Positions 25,118 through 34,091 of a stretch of DNA of 64,000 nt are shown piece by piece. Where the stretch lies: positions 1 through 64,000 of the forward strand of contig CAIZQH010000005.1 in the NCBI GenBank assembly GCA_903935095.1, read 5' to 3'. Each line of letters starts with the position of its first letter. Positions within the stretch are counted from its first letter, which is position 1. The notes under the pieces were generated by a model. That model was given only the letters and a program-made list of their open reading frames with translations, was not told where the DNA came from and ran no database searches. The position numbers were made by a program, and so were the translations under genes. This stretch comes from an uncultured Flavobacteriales bacterium (lineage in GTDB: Bacteria; Bacteroidota; Bacteroidia; Flavobacteriales_D; Crocinitomicaceae).

Positions 25118-27804
25118 TTCCCTTCTGTGTCCTCAGGTGCTTCGTCCGATTGACCTAGCGGGAGTAAATTCTGAATCAAATCATCGTAACGTTGTTTGAT
25201 GCGTTTTTTCTCATCCGCTTTCGCAAACGATTTCCCTTCTTCCAACTCAGCAATTTCCATGTCCAAAGAATTTACCATTTCCATGTAATTTTGCAGATTG
25301 AATTGAACGGCTTGTTTCACCCAATACTTCGTTAATTCTCCACCAACTTCATTGTAATGAATGTAAACGGCATGCGATTTCTCTTGTAAATCAATGTTCA
25401 TACGCATAATGAAAACAGCATACGAAATCATCGTTCTTAATTCATCGTAACCTTTGAAATCACTGTGATAAATAAGTTGGTCTAAATAATCGTAATCGGA
25501 AGAATCTCCGATTTGCGCAATCACTTCTGCGATGGTTACTTTTAAGGCTTTTGCTGGCTCATTTTTCATTCCACGAGCCACCGTTAACGCATCTTTTTCA
25601 TCCACTTTGATATAGGATGCCAATCCAGAAGCAATGGCAGCGTACGATTTCTCTTTGGCCATAAACGACTTGAAGAAGGTGCTTGCTTCCTCTGCTTCCA
25701 TCAATTCTAAGCAATTAATTGCCGAAGCACGCACATCCGATTTCGCATCGTTCAATGCGATTTCTTTTAGTTGGGCTACATACGTTTTAGCCTTCTCTTT
25801 TTCCATTTTCTCGATGACATTAATCGCTGATAAACGAATACTCCAGAATGGATCTTTCAATGCATCCGTCAATAACCGAACTGATTTATCTCCAGGGATA
25901 TTTGCCACTCGACCTAATGCTGTATTACGCGCTTTCCAACGTTTTGCATTATAGTACTGATGGATAAATTCATCCGTAGATTTGTCTTCGAAAATTTTCC
26001 CTAGTAACATTTGTTGCTCATCGAACAACACGTTTTTCACTGCGCCTTTGATCAGGAACGAGAAATTTTGTTCAATGGAATCAACCACAATACGCACCGT
26101 CGATTTTCCCGATTCATCCCAAATCGCTACATCCACCGGAAGTTTGTAAATAGGGAACTCGTTGAAATTTTGAAGTTGTTTTACTGTCAATACCAATGTA
26201 TTTTTAGATACATCGACCTTATGCGTTACCTCCAAAACCGGGTGACCACTATTTAGGAACCATTGATTAAAGAACCAGTTTAAATCCTCACCTGAAACCT
26301 CTTCAAAAGCCATGCGCAAGTTGTGAACTTCAGCCGCTTTGAATTTATTCGACGTTAGGTAAAGGTTTAAACCTTTGAAGAATGCCTCATCCCCCAAATA
26401 ATTGCGAAGCATATGTAAGATACGTCCACCTTTGTTGTAGGAGTGACCATCAAACATGTCTTCTTTGTCTTCGTATTCAAAACGAATTAAATTGACGTAG
26501 CCGCCATTTTCTGCTGAACTAAAATACCCATCCGATTCGCTTTCTGCTTGAAAATCTGCTTCATCCAAACCGAAACGGTGCTCGTCCCATAGGTATTGAG
26601 AATAATTGGCAAACGACTCATTCAATGGTAAATTCGACCAAGATTCACAGGTTACTAAATCACCGAACCAGTGATGAAATAACTCATGTGCAATCGTCGA
26701 TTGATCATTGGCATCTAACAATTCACGTTCGGTTTTGTACACGTAATCGCCAAATACCACCGCACCAGTATTTTCCATTGCTCCTGAAACGTAGTCTCTA
26801 ACGACAATTTGTGAGTATTTATCCCATGGATATTCAACACCTAACTTTTCGGAGAAAAAACGAATCATTTCTGGTGTTTCCCCAAAGATCGCTTTCGCAT
26901 CTTTTTCATAAGCGGGCTCAACGATGTAGTTTACTTCCATTTTGGAACCGTCCTTACGCGTATAGGAATCTTTTACCGTTTTGAATTCACCAACAGCCAT
27001 CATAAATAAGTAAGGTGCATGTGGCAAATCCTGTTTCCAATGATCGGTTCTGGTTCCATCGGCATTTTTCTTGGAAGAAATTAATTTTCCATTCGCCAAG
27101 GTCATGTATTTGTCTTGAACAGTCATTAAAATTTCTTCTGTTGATTTTGCATTTGGAGCATCCACCGTTGGAAACCATACGCTATTTGCTTCCGTTTCTC
27201 CTTGTGTCCAAATTTGCGGCATTTTCGTTTTATCTTCTCCTTTCGGATTGATGAAATACAGTCCTTTGTCTGAAGTAATCGCTGCGCTTCCTCCTACTTT
27301 GCGTTCGTCTGGTTTGGACACATATTGAATCGTCACATTGAATTTCTCGTCACGGGTATATTTACGATCCAATTGGATACGCAAATGCAAAGAATCGTTG
27401 TAGATATAGGATACCTTTTTGTTGTTCATCTCCACAGAAAGGATGTCCATGCCTTTTGCATCCAAAATCAAGCTATCTGACTCGTAAAAATGTTGTTTCG
27501 CTGTCAGGATTTCTTTCCCGTTCAAACGTGCATGTTCCCAGTCGAAGCTTACTTCTAAACGTGTGTGGAGTATGTCCGTTTGCAAGGTGCGTGAAGAATG
27601 GTAAATTCCACGAACATAAGGGGTTTCTTCCTCCTCCATAAACGCCATTTCAGCTAGCTCATTAGCCTCTTCCTCTGAGAAGTCATCTTCAGGCATGATT
27701 ACTTCGATTCCTTCAGGAACAGGTTCAAATGCTGAATCGGAAATTTGACGATGACATGCTGTACCGATTAAAAGGATGGAAAGGGGGAAAATGAATTTTA
27801 ACAT
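25114..27804 (-). CDS. M1 family aminopeptidase lipoprotein with HEAT-like C-terminus
   Basis: 896 residues from the ATG at 27804. The signal MLKFIFPLSILLIGTAC ends in a lipobox, so the longer frame from 27987 is rejected. A very acidic linker (about 30-60) follows. The exopeptidase motif GAMEN is at 341-345, zinc site HELFH at 373-377, and third ligand E396. The last 300 residues are helical, HEAT-like repeats. It trims N-terminal residues from peptides outside the cytoplasm. A -7-like box (CAGTTTTG, 27821-27828, minus) is close to the start. pgk is divergent. Confidence 0.92.
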   Translation of the reverse strand: MLKFIFPLSILLIGTACHRQISDSAFEPVPEGIEVIMPEDDFSEEEANELAEMAFMEEEETPYVRGIYHSSRTLQTDILHTRLEVSFDWEHARLNGKEILTAKQHFYESDSLILDAKGMDILSVEMNNKKVSYIYNDSLHLRIQLDRKYTRDEKFNVTIQYVSKPDERKVGGSAAITSDKGLYFINPKGEDKTKMPQIWTQGETEANSVWFPTVDAPNAKSTEEILMTVQDKYMTLANGKLISSKKNADGTRTDHWKQDLPHAPYLFMMAVGEFKTVKDSYTRKDGSKMEVNYIVEPAYEKDAKAIFGETPEMIRFFSEKLGVEYPWDKYSQIVVRDYVSGAMENTGAVVFGDYVYKTERELLDANDQSTIAHELFHHWFGDLVTCESWSNLPLNESFANYSQYLWDEHRFGLDEADFQAESESDGYFSSAENGGYVNLIRFEYEDKEDMFDGHSYNKGGRILHMLRNYLGDEAFFKGLNLYLTSNKFKAAEVHNLRMAFEEVSGEDLNWFFNQWFLNSGHPVLEVTHKVDVSKNTLVLTVKQLQNFNEFPIYKLPVDVAIWDESGKSTVRIVVDSIEQNFSFLIKGAVKNVLFDEQQMLLGKIFEDKSTDEFIHQYYNAKRWKARNTALGRVANIPGDKSVRLLTDALKDPFWSIRLSAINVIEKMEKEKAKTYVAQLKEIALNDAKSDVRASAINCLELMEAEEASTFFKSFMAKEKSYAAIASGLASYIKVDEKDALTVARGMKNEPAKALKVTIAEVIAQIGDSSDYDYLDQLIYHSDFKGYDELRTMISYAVFIMRMNIDLQEKSHAVYIHYNEVGGELTKYWVKQAVQFNLQNYMEMVNSLDMEIAELEEGKSFAKADEKKRIKQRYDDLIQNLLPLGQSDEAPEDTEGN

Positions 27805-27891
27805 ATGCAGATATTTTACACAAAACTGCAGAAAATAAATGAATTTACCGAGAATCTTGCGGGTAAACCAACGCATGAAATTCCCTTTCGT

Positions 27892-27899
27892 TACTTTTG
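27892..27899 (+). promoter_or_regulatory. -7 promoter element of pgk
   Basis: TACTTTTG matches TAnnTTTG, 11 nt before the ATG at 27911. It lies within the longer open frame and so excludes the upstream codon at 27839. Confidence 0.6.
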
Positions 27900-27910
27900 T
27901 AGAAAAAAAG

Positions 27911-29104
27911 ATGAACTCCATTGATACGTATAACTTCCAAGGAAAACGCGCAATTGTTCGCGTAGATTTCAATGTGCCTTTAGACAAGGAAACGATGGAA
28001 GTGACAGATGATAAGCGGATTCGTGCGGCATTGCCTACGATTCAACATATTCTGAAAGCCGGAGGAAGTGTCATCTTGTTATCACACTTTGGTCGACCGA
28101 AAGACGGGCCAGAGGAAAAGTTTTCGTTGAAACACCTCATCAAAACAATTGAAAAAAACATTGGCAAACCCGTGAAATTTGCAGCGGATTGTATCGGTAA
28201 AGATGCCATTGATCTAAGTAGCAAGCTACAACCGGGAGAGGTTCTTCTATTGGAAAACGTTCGTTTTTATTCCGAAGAAACAAAAGGTGATGTCGGCTTT
28301 GCGGAGAAATTAGCTTCTTTGGGAGATTGTTACGTGAACGATGCTTTTGGCGCAGCACATCGTGCGCATGCAAGTACAACGCAAATTACCCAATTTTTTC
28401 CAAACGATAAAATGGTTGGATTTTTAATGAAATCGGAACTGGAAAGTGCGCGAAAAGTGTTGAATCACGCTGAGCGTCCGTTCACAGCAATTGTCGGTGG
28501 AGCGAAAGTATCCGATAAAGTATTGATCGTTGAGAATTTACTAAACATCGCAGACCACATTATCATCGGAGGAGGAATGTCCTATACGTTTTACAAAGCG
28601 CAAGGTGGACACATTGGACAATCGTTGTGTGAAGATGAACGTTTAGAGACGTGTCGTCAAATCCTAACAAAAGCGAAGGAGCTAGGAGTTGAAATTCACT
28701 TGCCCATTGACTCCACCATTGCCAATCGCTTTGCGCCGGATGCAGAAACGAAAGTGTCGCCGAGCAATCAAATTCCAGACGGATGGATGGGCTTAGATAT
28801 AGGCACTGAGGCCGAAGGTGCTTTCCGTGAAGTTTTATTGGCTAGTAAAACCATTTTATGGAACGGTCCAATGGGAGTCTTCGAAATGAAAGCATTTGAA
28901 AATGGGACAAAATCCGTTGCGTTAGCTGTTGCCGAGGCAACAAAAAAGGGGGCTTTCAGTTTAATTGGCGGCGGAGATAGTGCAGCAGCTGTTCAAAAAT
29001 TCGGCATGAGTGATCAAGTGAGCTACGTGAGCACAGGAGGTGGTGCATTACTTGAATATTTTGAAGGAAAAGTATTGCCCGGAGTTCAGGCGATGGAAGA
29101 CTAA
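27911..29104 (+). CDS. pgk: Phosphoglycerate kinase
   Basis: 397 residues. RVDFNVPLD, LSHFGRPK, HRAHAST (substrate Arg/His) and the nucleotide loop GGGDSAAAV are intact; WNGPMGVFE is also canonical. It transfers phosphate from 1,3-bisphosphoglycerate to ADP in glycolysis. The start at 27911 is set by the promoter and by the typical N-terminus. It runs tail-to-tail into gap, sharing 4 bp of stop codon, instead of forming the usual gap-pgk operon. Confidence 0.98.
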   Translation: MNSIDTYNFQGKRAIVRVDFNVPLDKETMEVTDDKRIRAALPTIQHILKAGGSVILLSHFGRPKDGPEEKFSLKHLIKTIEKNIGKPVKFAADCIGKDAIDLSSKLQPGEVLLLENVRFYSEETKGDVGFAEKLASLGDCYVNDAFGAAHRAHASTTQITQFFPNDKMVGFLMKSELESARKVLNHAERPFTAIVGGAKVSDKVLIVENLLNIADHIIIGGGMSYTFYKAQGGHIGQSLCEDERLETCRQILTKAKELGVEIHLPIDSTIANRFAPDAETKVSPSNQIPDGWMGLDIGTEAEGAFREVLLASKTILWNGPMGVFEMKAFENGTKSVALAVAEATKKGAFSLIGGGDSAAAVQKFGMSDQVSYVSTGGGALLEYFEGKVLPGVQAMED

Positions 29105-30090
29105 TTTACTTTTACAACATCCACTAGGCGGTTTGAATAACCCGCTTCGTTGTCGTACCATCCCACAACTTTTACGAGTCCATTGAAAACCGTTGTTAAT
29201 TCAGCGTCGAATAAACAACTGTATGAACTTCCGATGACATCACACGAAACGATTGGGTCTTCGGTATAACCAAGAATTCCTTTCATGTCGGTTTCGCTGG
29301 CTTTTTTCATGGCCGCATTGATTTGTTCTACCGTTACATCAGATTTCGTTACGAGTGTTAATTCCGTTACTGATCCATCCGTTACAGGAACGCGGAAACT
29401 TCCACCGGTAATTTTCCCTTTTAAATCAGGAAATATGCGTGTGATGGCTTTTGCCGCTCCTGTTGAAGTAGGGATAATACTATTTGCAGCTGCACGAGCA
29501 CGACGTAAATCTTTGTGCGGGGCGTCATGTAGACGTTGGTCCGAAGTATAACTATGCACGGTAGAAATATAGGCCACTTGAATGTCCATCAAGGACTTCA
29601 ATACTTTCACCATTGGCGCCGCATTGTTTGTGGTACAGGATGCATTTGAAATCACGGAATCACTAAAATCTACCTCGTCATCGTTCACACCCATGACAAC
29701 AGAAGGAATATCTTCATCGTTTGCTGGTGCAGAAATAATCACATTTTTTGCGCCACCAACTAAGTGTTTGGAGGCTGCTTCACGCGTTAAAAATAATCCT
29801 GTAGATTCCAAGACTGTTTCCACCCCGTAATTTGACCATGGGATTAATTCTGGATTTCGTTCACTGATAAAGACAATTTTTTTTCCGTTGGAAAAATGCA
29901 ATTCATTTCCATTGATTTCAAAGGACAAAGATAAATTTCCATGTATAGAATCGTACTTCAATAAATGAGCTAGTGTTTTCACATCCGCCAAGTCGTTCAC
30001 TAAAGCAACATCCACTTGCGGATCTAATAATGCAATACGTGTGAAACAACGTCCAATCCGACCAAAACCATTTACACCAACCTTTTTCAT
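29101..30090 (-). CDS. gap: Glyceraldehyde-3-phosphate dehydrogenase, type I
   Basis: 329 residues. NAD loop NGFGRIGR, D33 for NAD preference, catalytic C152 in SNASCTTN, the phosphate-site STVHSYTSDQR, RARAAANSIIPTSTGAAKA, and the C-terminal WYDNEAGYSNR. It oxidises glyceraldehyde-3-phosphate to 1,3-bisphosphoglycerate in the cytoplasm. It is driven from a box at 30112-30119 and convergent with pgk. Confidence 0.98.
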   Translation of the reverse strand: MKKVGVNGFGRIGRCFTRIALLDPQVDVALVNDLADVKTLAHLLKYDSIHGNLSLSFEINGNELHFSNGKKIVFISERNPELIPWSNYGVETVLESTGLFLTREAASKHLVGGAKNVIISAPANDEDIPSVVMGVNDDEVDFSDSVISNASCTTNNAAPMVKVLKSLMDIQVAYISTVHSYTSDQRLHDAPHKDLRRARAAANSIIPTSTGAAKAITRIFPDLKGKITGGSFRVPVTDGSVTELTLVTKSDVTVEQINAAMKKASETDMKGILGYTEDPIVSCDVIGSSYSCLFDAELTTVFNGLVKVVGWYDNEAGYSNRLVDVVKVN

Positions 30091-30111
30091 TTTTAGAAGT
30101 ATTTATATGCA

Positions 30112-30119
30112 CAAAATTA
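30112..30119 (-). promoter_or_regulatory. -7 promoter element of gap
   Basis: Reads TAATTTTG on the minus strand, 21 nt upstream of the gap ATG. Confidence 0.6.
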
Positions 30120-30153
30120 CATAACAGTCATCAGATAAATAACAATAAAAATG

Positions 30154-30186
30154 AAAAAGTGTTCAAATGACACTTTGAACACTTTT
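30154..30186 (-). terminator. Intrinsic terminator of the SPOR-peptidase-lipoprotein operon
   Basis: On the minus strand AAAAGTGTTCAAA and TTTGAACACTTTT form a perfect 13-bp stem with a 6-nt loop and a T-tail. It sits 24 bp beyond the lipoprotein stop and just before the gap promoter. The A/T-flanked stem could work in both directions. Confidence 0.9.
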
Positions 30187-30209
30187 CCCTTTGAAAATCA
30201 GTATTTTTG

Positions 30210-31040
30210 TTAGTTAAATGTATACGTTTGACCATTTACCGTAACGGTAAAAGTGGCGTCACACATTCCACTGCCGTAATCAACGACACGAAGCGGGCGA
30301 TTTTGAGGGGTGACTTCAATGGTTCCACTTACAGGAAATCCACATCCGACTTTAATATGCACCGGATTAGTCGTAAGGGCAGTATATCCTCCACCTGATG
30401 AAAACGTTCCAGATGCAGTACCGGAAATATCATATTCATCATCGAAGCGATTTAATAAAGTGTTGAATCCAGCAATCCAAGTTCGAACTCTCGTCGATGT
30501 ATAGCTGACTGTTTCGCCTGAAGTCAAGGTTGCAACTCCATCAATTTGTACATTAAAGTAAGGTTGGCCAGAAGTATTTAAGCCCATATTTTCAACGGTC
30601 TTGATTCCTTCAATTTTAATGTCATTTACATAGTAATCAACCGGTGTGTGCGTAATGATTGTTCCTTGAGCATGGTAAAAACCAGTAAATGTGGTAATGA
30701 TTTTACCTCGTCGTGTTTTTCCATCATTACAATCGCAGTTGCTCGAACCATAATCAACCGTAACTGTTTTAATGGATGCAATCGTATCAATGGTAATGAT
30801 CACATTGCATGCAGTTTTTTGTGTCAACGGTTTATCACCAGGTTGACGCACAATCACACCGCCATTTTTATAATAGACCATGTTTCCAGTGATGGCTTGA
30901 TCAGAAATGTTCGTCATTTCATCGAATGCGGATTCTACTTTGTAGTTAACTTCGGCGGATTGATCTTTATCGTAACGGAATTTCCCACAGGCACTTAGTA
31001 CAAGTGTAATTCCTAGGCTTAATAGAACGATTTTTTTCAT
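30210..31040 (-). CDS. Hypothetical lipoprotein
   Basis: 276 residues from the ATG at 31040, where MKKIVLLSLGITLVLSAC gives a lipobox; an earlier in-frame codon at 31085 is unlikely. The mature part is beta-rich with several Cys (SNCDCNDGK, VGCGFP, GMCDATF). The last strands (GTIEVTPQNRPLRVVDYG) resemble the repetitive beta-structure of other Bacteroidota lipoproteins. No named family recognised. Last gene of a leftward operon with the C1B peptidase. Confidence 0.75.
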   Translation of the reverse strand: MKKIVLLSLGITLVLSACGKFRYDKDQSAEVNYKVESAFDEMTNISDQAITGNMVYYKNGGVIVRQPGDKPLTQKTACNVIITIDTIASIKTVTVDYGSSNCDCNDGKTRRGKIITTFTGFYHAQGTIITHTPVDYYVNDIKIEGIKTVENMGLNTSGQPYFNVQIDGVATLTSGETVSYTSTRVRTWIAGFNTLLNRFDDEYDISGTASGTFSSGGGYTALTTNPVHIKVGCGFPVSGTIEVTPQNRPLRVVDYGSGMCDATFTVTVNGQTYTFN

Positions 31041-31091
31041 AACAAGTAATTTTAAGACAAATGCGTGAAGCAAATTTCTTGCCAATATTGC

Positions 31092-32285
31092 TTACAAATT
31101 CAATTTTTTACGAACTTCTTTCGAGATACCATCTTTGTGCAAGTAGATATTGATCGTTTTGTATTTAAAGTAGTTTTCAGATACATACAAGTATCCTTTC
31201 GGATAGTTTGAGGTCCCCCAAGAATTTTTCACCAAGAAATAATTCACCCCATTTTGATCCGTGTACAATCCAACAATGTGCATTCCGTGGTCATCTGTGG
31301 TTGTTTTATTATCGTAGGCTTCTTGACGAAGTTCCTGAGTAATTTTCAATTCTTTGGTTGGCTCCGAAAAGGCATTTGATTTGCGTTCAGCACCGGCAGT
31401 GTTGAAGTTTTTCTCGTCTTTCCCAAGTACTTCAACGCTTTTTGGATCAGCAGGAACGATGGCGATTCCATTACGAAAGCTAAATCCTTTTTCTGATACA
31501 TCTGCACCCCAAGCAATCGTGTATCCATTTTTCAATGCTTCAATAGTGACATCCACTAAATCATTCATCTCTACATTGTAACTTTCACCCCAAGCCCAGT
31601 TATCTGGAATTTCCAAAAGGCATTTTTTGTACATTTCATGGTTTGTGAAAGATGTCAGAGATATGTAGTTATCCATGTTCAACTGTAAGTGTTCAGCAAA
31701 CGTTTTTGGCGTGTACTTTTTTCCTTCCCACTCGAACTCTTTCACATCTTTCCCGATGTTTTTATCAAGAATTTTGTTGTAGTCTTTCTTCCATGAATCC
31801 GAAATTCCCTCTGGAGCACCTAATTTAGGCATGATGTCCTGCATGATTTTGTTTAATTCTGTAAACATTTCTCCATGATTGTAAGTTTCGGTGTTTTCCA
31901 ATCCTGTATAAAATTCATATGGAACAATCCCATATTTTCGAATGACTAAAGGAATATCGTGAAAAGCCCCACCTTCACCGAAATTCGTTTTACCATCCAT
32001 GCGGATGTATTTTTCCGCTTTCATTTCATAGGCTTTTCGGACGGTATACATTTCCGAAAGCACGATGTTTTTTCCGACGCCTAAACGCATTAACTCAGAT
32101 TCAAAGAAAGACATACCAGAAAACGACCAACATGTCCCTGTTTTACCTTGGCTTTGAACAGGTGTAGCGTCTAGCTGAACAACTTTTTTAAATTGGTATT
32201 TACTACCTTCCGCATTGGTGACTTGTGCCAATGACATTGTTGCACCAAAAAAGATTGGCAACAAAAATTTAATGGTTCTTTTCAT
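31092..32285 (-). CDS. Secreted C1B-type cysteine peptidase (bleomycin-hydrolase-like)
   Basis: 397 residues with a signal peptide (MKRTIKFLLPIFFGATMSLA). Catalytic C52 lies in QGKTGTCWSF, H336 in DDHGMHIVG, and N354 in VKNSWG, the papain triad in the C1B arrangement. Classical PepC/bleomycin hydrolases are cytoplasmic hexamers, so an exported copy suggests periplasmic or surface peptide degradation. There is no propeptide and no C-terminal sorting domain. It starts 8 nt after the SPOR-protein stop. Confidence 0.88.
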   Translation of the reverse strand: MKRTIKFLLPIFFGATMSLAQVTNAEGSKYQFKKVVQLDATPVQSQGKTGTCWSFSGMSFFESELMRLGVGKNIVLSEMYTVRKAYEMKAEKYIRMDGKTNFGEGGAFHDIPLVIRKYGIVPYEFYTGLENTETYNHGEMFTELNKIMQDIMPKLGAPEGISDSWKKDYNKILDKNIGKDVKEFEWEGKKYTPKTFAEHLQLNMDNYISLTSFTNHEMYKKCLLEIPDNWAWGESYNVEMNDLVDVTIEALKNGYTIAWGADVSEKGFSFRNGIAIVPADPKSVEVLGKDEKNFNTAGAERKSNAFSEPTKELKITQELRQEAYDNKTTTDDHGMHIVGLYTDQNGVNYFLVKNSWGTSNYPKGYLYVSENYFKYKTINIYLHKDGISKEVRKKLNL

Positions 32286-32293
32286 GTGTTGAT

Positions 32294-33331
32294 TTATAAT
32301 TTACAAATCCAACCTTCCATTCCTTGGGAATTGACTTTCGATTGAATTGCTTGAATTTCATGTTGATTTGATGCAGATCCTGCGCTCACTCGAATAAGAG
32401 TGCCGCCTGGTAAAATGTGAGCGTTGAATCCATTTGCTTGTAATTTTTGGACGAAGTTGATCGCATTTCTTTCATCTGAAAAACACCCAACAATGTACTC
32501 AAAGTTCGCTTGAATAGGAGCTTGATCGTATTCCGCAGCATTGCTTTCCAATTTAGGAACTTGCACCGCAAAAACAGTAGATTCATCGTACTGATAAAGT
32601 CCGATTTTACCAGGTTCTACTGAAGAAAGTTGCTCCACTATTTTTAAATCATTGCCCTGCACTTTTTCGAAAGAACTCAATGGAAGTTTCGCATACCTAA
32701 CCTCCATATTTCCGCGCAAAGGATTGAAATCCTTGTAGGAAATAAGTCCAGAGTGTAAAACATCTGTTTTCATTGGTATCCAAAACGAATAAAACGCAAA
32801 TGGCAGAAGGCAAGCCGCAGCGGCATACTTCCAGAATTTACTTGAGGTTTTCTCGTTTTCTAAGTTGTTAATTTCTGGATTCAGTTCAATAATCGGTGTT
32901 TCCTCCAATATCTGGTTCGGAACAAACGTTACGTTCGTCAATCCATAAGAACTCAACAGCATATTGAAATGACGGTCTTGTTCAAATCGCACTACTCCAT
33001 CCGCATCTTTCGAGAAAATCCCCAACTTGGGAATACTCACTTGTTTTCCATGGGATAAATCAGTGTTTAACTGACTTGTGAATTGAACTAACTGACTTGC
33101 TCCTTCTTGGTAATAAAGTCCATTTAAACGTGCATATTCTGCAAGCACGAGTCCATCATCATTGATTAGGTTGCGATTGAAAAGTAATTGTTTGAATGGT
33201 GCTTGAATGATTCCTTTTTCGAAGTCGATTTGAGCAGCGATTGTTTTAGATACGAATCCACCAAAATGAGGCACTACGACACAGTTATGACGTAAAATTA
33301 ATTGGCAAATGACTTCTTCAAATGGGATCAT
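32294..33331 (-). CDS. HU-CCDC81 domain, membrane-anchored SPOR protein
   Basis: 345 residues. The N-terminal 140 residues (LILRHNCVVVPHFGGFVSK, NRNLINDDGLVLAEY, VSIPKLGIFSKD) match the paired prokaryotic HU/CCDC81-like domains. One membrane segment follows (about 168-185, YAAAACLLPFAFYSFWIP). The last 75 residues (FEYIVGCFSDERNAINFV ... GTLIRVSAG) form a SPOR domain, which binds glycan strands lacking peptides at division sites. It probably links an HU-like cytoplasmic part to peptidoglycan. A near-leaderless promoter precedes it. Confidence 0.88.
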   Translation of the reverse strand: MIPFEEVICQLILRHNCVVVPHFGGFVSKTIAAQIDFEKGIIQAPFKQLLFNRNLINDDGLVLAEYARLNGLYYQEGASQLVQFTSQLNTDLSHGKQVSIPKLGIFSKDADGVVRFEQDRHFNMLLSSYGLTNVTFVPNQILEETPIIELNPEINNLENEKTSSKFWKYAAAACLLPFAFYSFWIPMKTDVLHSGLISYKDFNPLRGNMEVRYAKLPLSSFEKVQGNDLKIVEQLSSVEPGKIGLYQYDESTVFAVQVPKLESNAAEYDQAPIQANFEYIVGCFSDERNAINFVQKLQANGFNAHILPGGTLIRVSAGSASNQHEIQAIQSKVNSQGMEGWICKL

Positions 33332-33335
33332 TTAC

Positions 33336-33343
33336 CAAATTTA
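33336..33343 (-). promoter_or_regulatory. -7 promoter element of the HU/SPOR operon
   Basis: Reads TAAATTTG on the minus strand, a perfect match, followed by GTAA and the ATG at 33331. Confidence 0.65.
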
Positions 33344-33359
33344 CAAAAGAAAGATGGAA

Positions 33360-34091
33360 TTACAAAAACTGAAGGACTTTCTCCACGTCTTCGGGGACAT
33401 CAATGTTGGGTGTTTCGATAGCCGTTGGGACAACTTTAATATGATAACCATGAAACAACCACCTCAATTGTTCCAATGATTCCATTTTCTCCAATGCGGT
33501 TGGCGTCAGTTGGCAAATTTCAGCTAGCGTCTCTGTCCGATACGCATAAAGTCCGATGTGTCTCAAAAAGGGGTAATTCGCGAGTTGATCCCCATTATAA
33601 TGATGCACATTCGGAACACAACTTCGACTAAAATACATGGCATTTCCTTCTTGGTTCACCACAATTTTAATGCGGTTGGGATTGGTCAAATCTGCTTCAT
33701 CGTTGGTTGGTATTCCCAAAGTAGCAATGAACACCTGTGGATTGACAAATGCGCCAAGAAGTTGCTCAAGTTGCATTGGATTCACCAAAGGCTCATCTCC
33801 TTGAATGTTAATGACCACATCGAATCCTGGATTTAACGCGGATACCTCCGCGCAGCGATCAGTTCCACTTGGATGAGATTCTTTTGTTAAGCAGACATTC
33901 CCGCCAAAACGAAGTACCTCATCTACGATGCGCTGATCATCCGTTGCAACAACTATTTTTGTCAATGAATTCGACTTTGATGCACCTTCATAAACCCTTT
34001 GTATCATGGACTTTCCCTTAAGATCAATCAATGGTTTTCCCGGAAAACGAGAGGACGCGTATCGAGCTGGAATGATTCCGAGTACTTTCAC
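33360..34091 (-). CDS. kdsB: 3-deoxy-manno-octulosonate cytidylyltransferase
   Basis: 243 residues. The nucleotide motif IIPARYASSRFPGKPL, then TKESHPSGTDRCAEV, INIQGDEPLV and HIGLYAYR are typical KdsB. It makes CMP-Kdo for lipopolysaccharide inner core in the cytoplasm. The start is GTG, placed in a TAGTG overlap with the stop of the upstream TonB-dependent receptor, suggesting coupled translation. Confidence 0.97.
   Translation of the reverse strand: MKVLGIIPARYASSRFPGKPLIDLKGKSMIQRVYEGASKSNSLTKIVVATDDQRIVDEVLRFGGNVCLTKESHPSGTDRCAEVSALNPGFDVVINIQGDEPLVNPMQLEQLLGAFVNPQVFIATLGIPTNDEADLTNPNRIKIVVNQEGNAMYFSRSCVPNVHHYNGDQLANYPFLRHIGLYAYRTETLAEICQLTPTALEKMESLEQLRWLFHGYHIKVVPTAIETPNIDVPEDVEKVLQFL

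Noticed and set aside
27805-27987. N-terminal extension of the M1 peptidase reading frame overlapping pgk
   Set aside because: The lipoprotein signal peptide begins at 27804 and the extension would run antisense through the pgk promoter and start.
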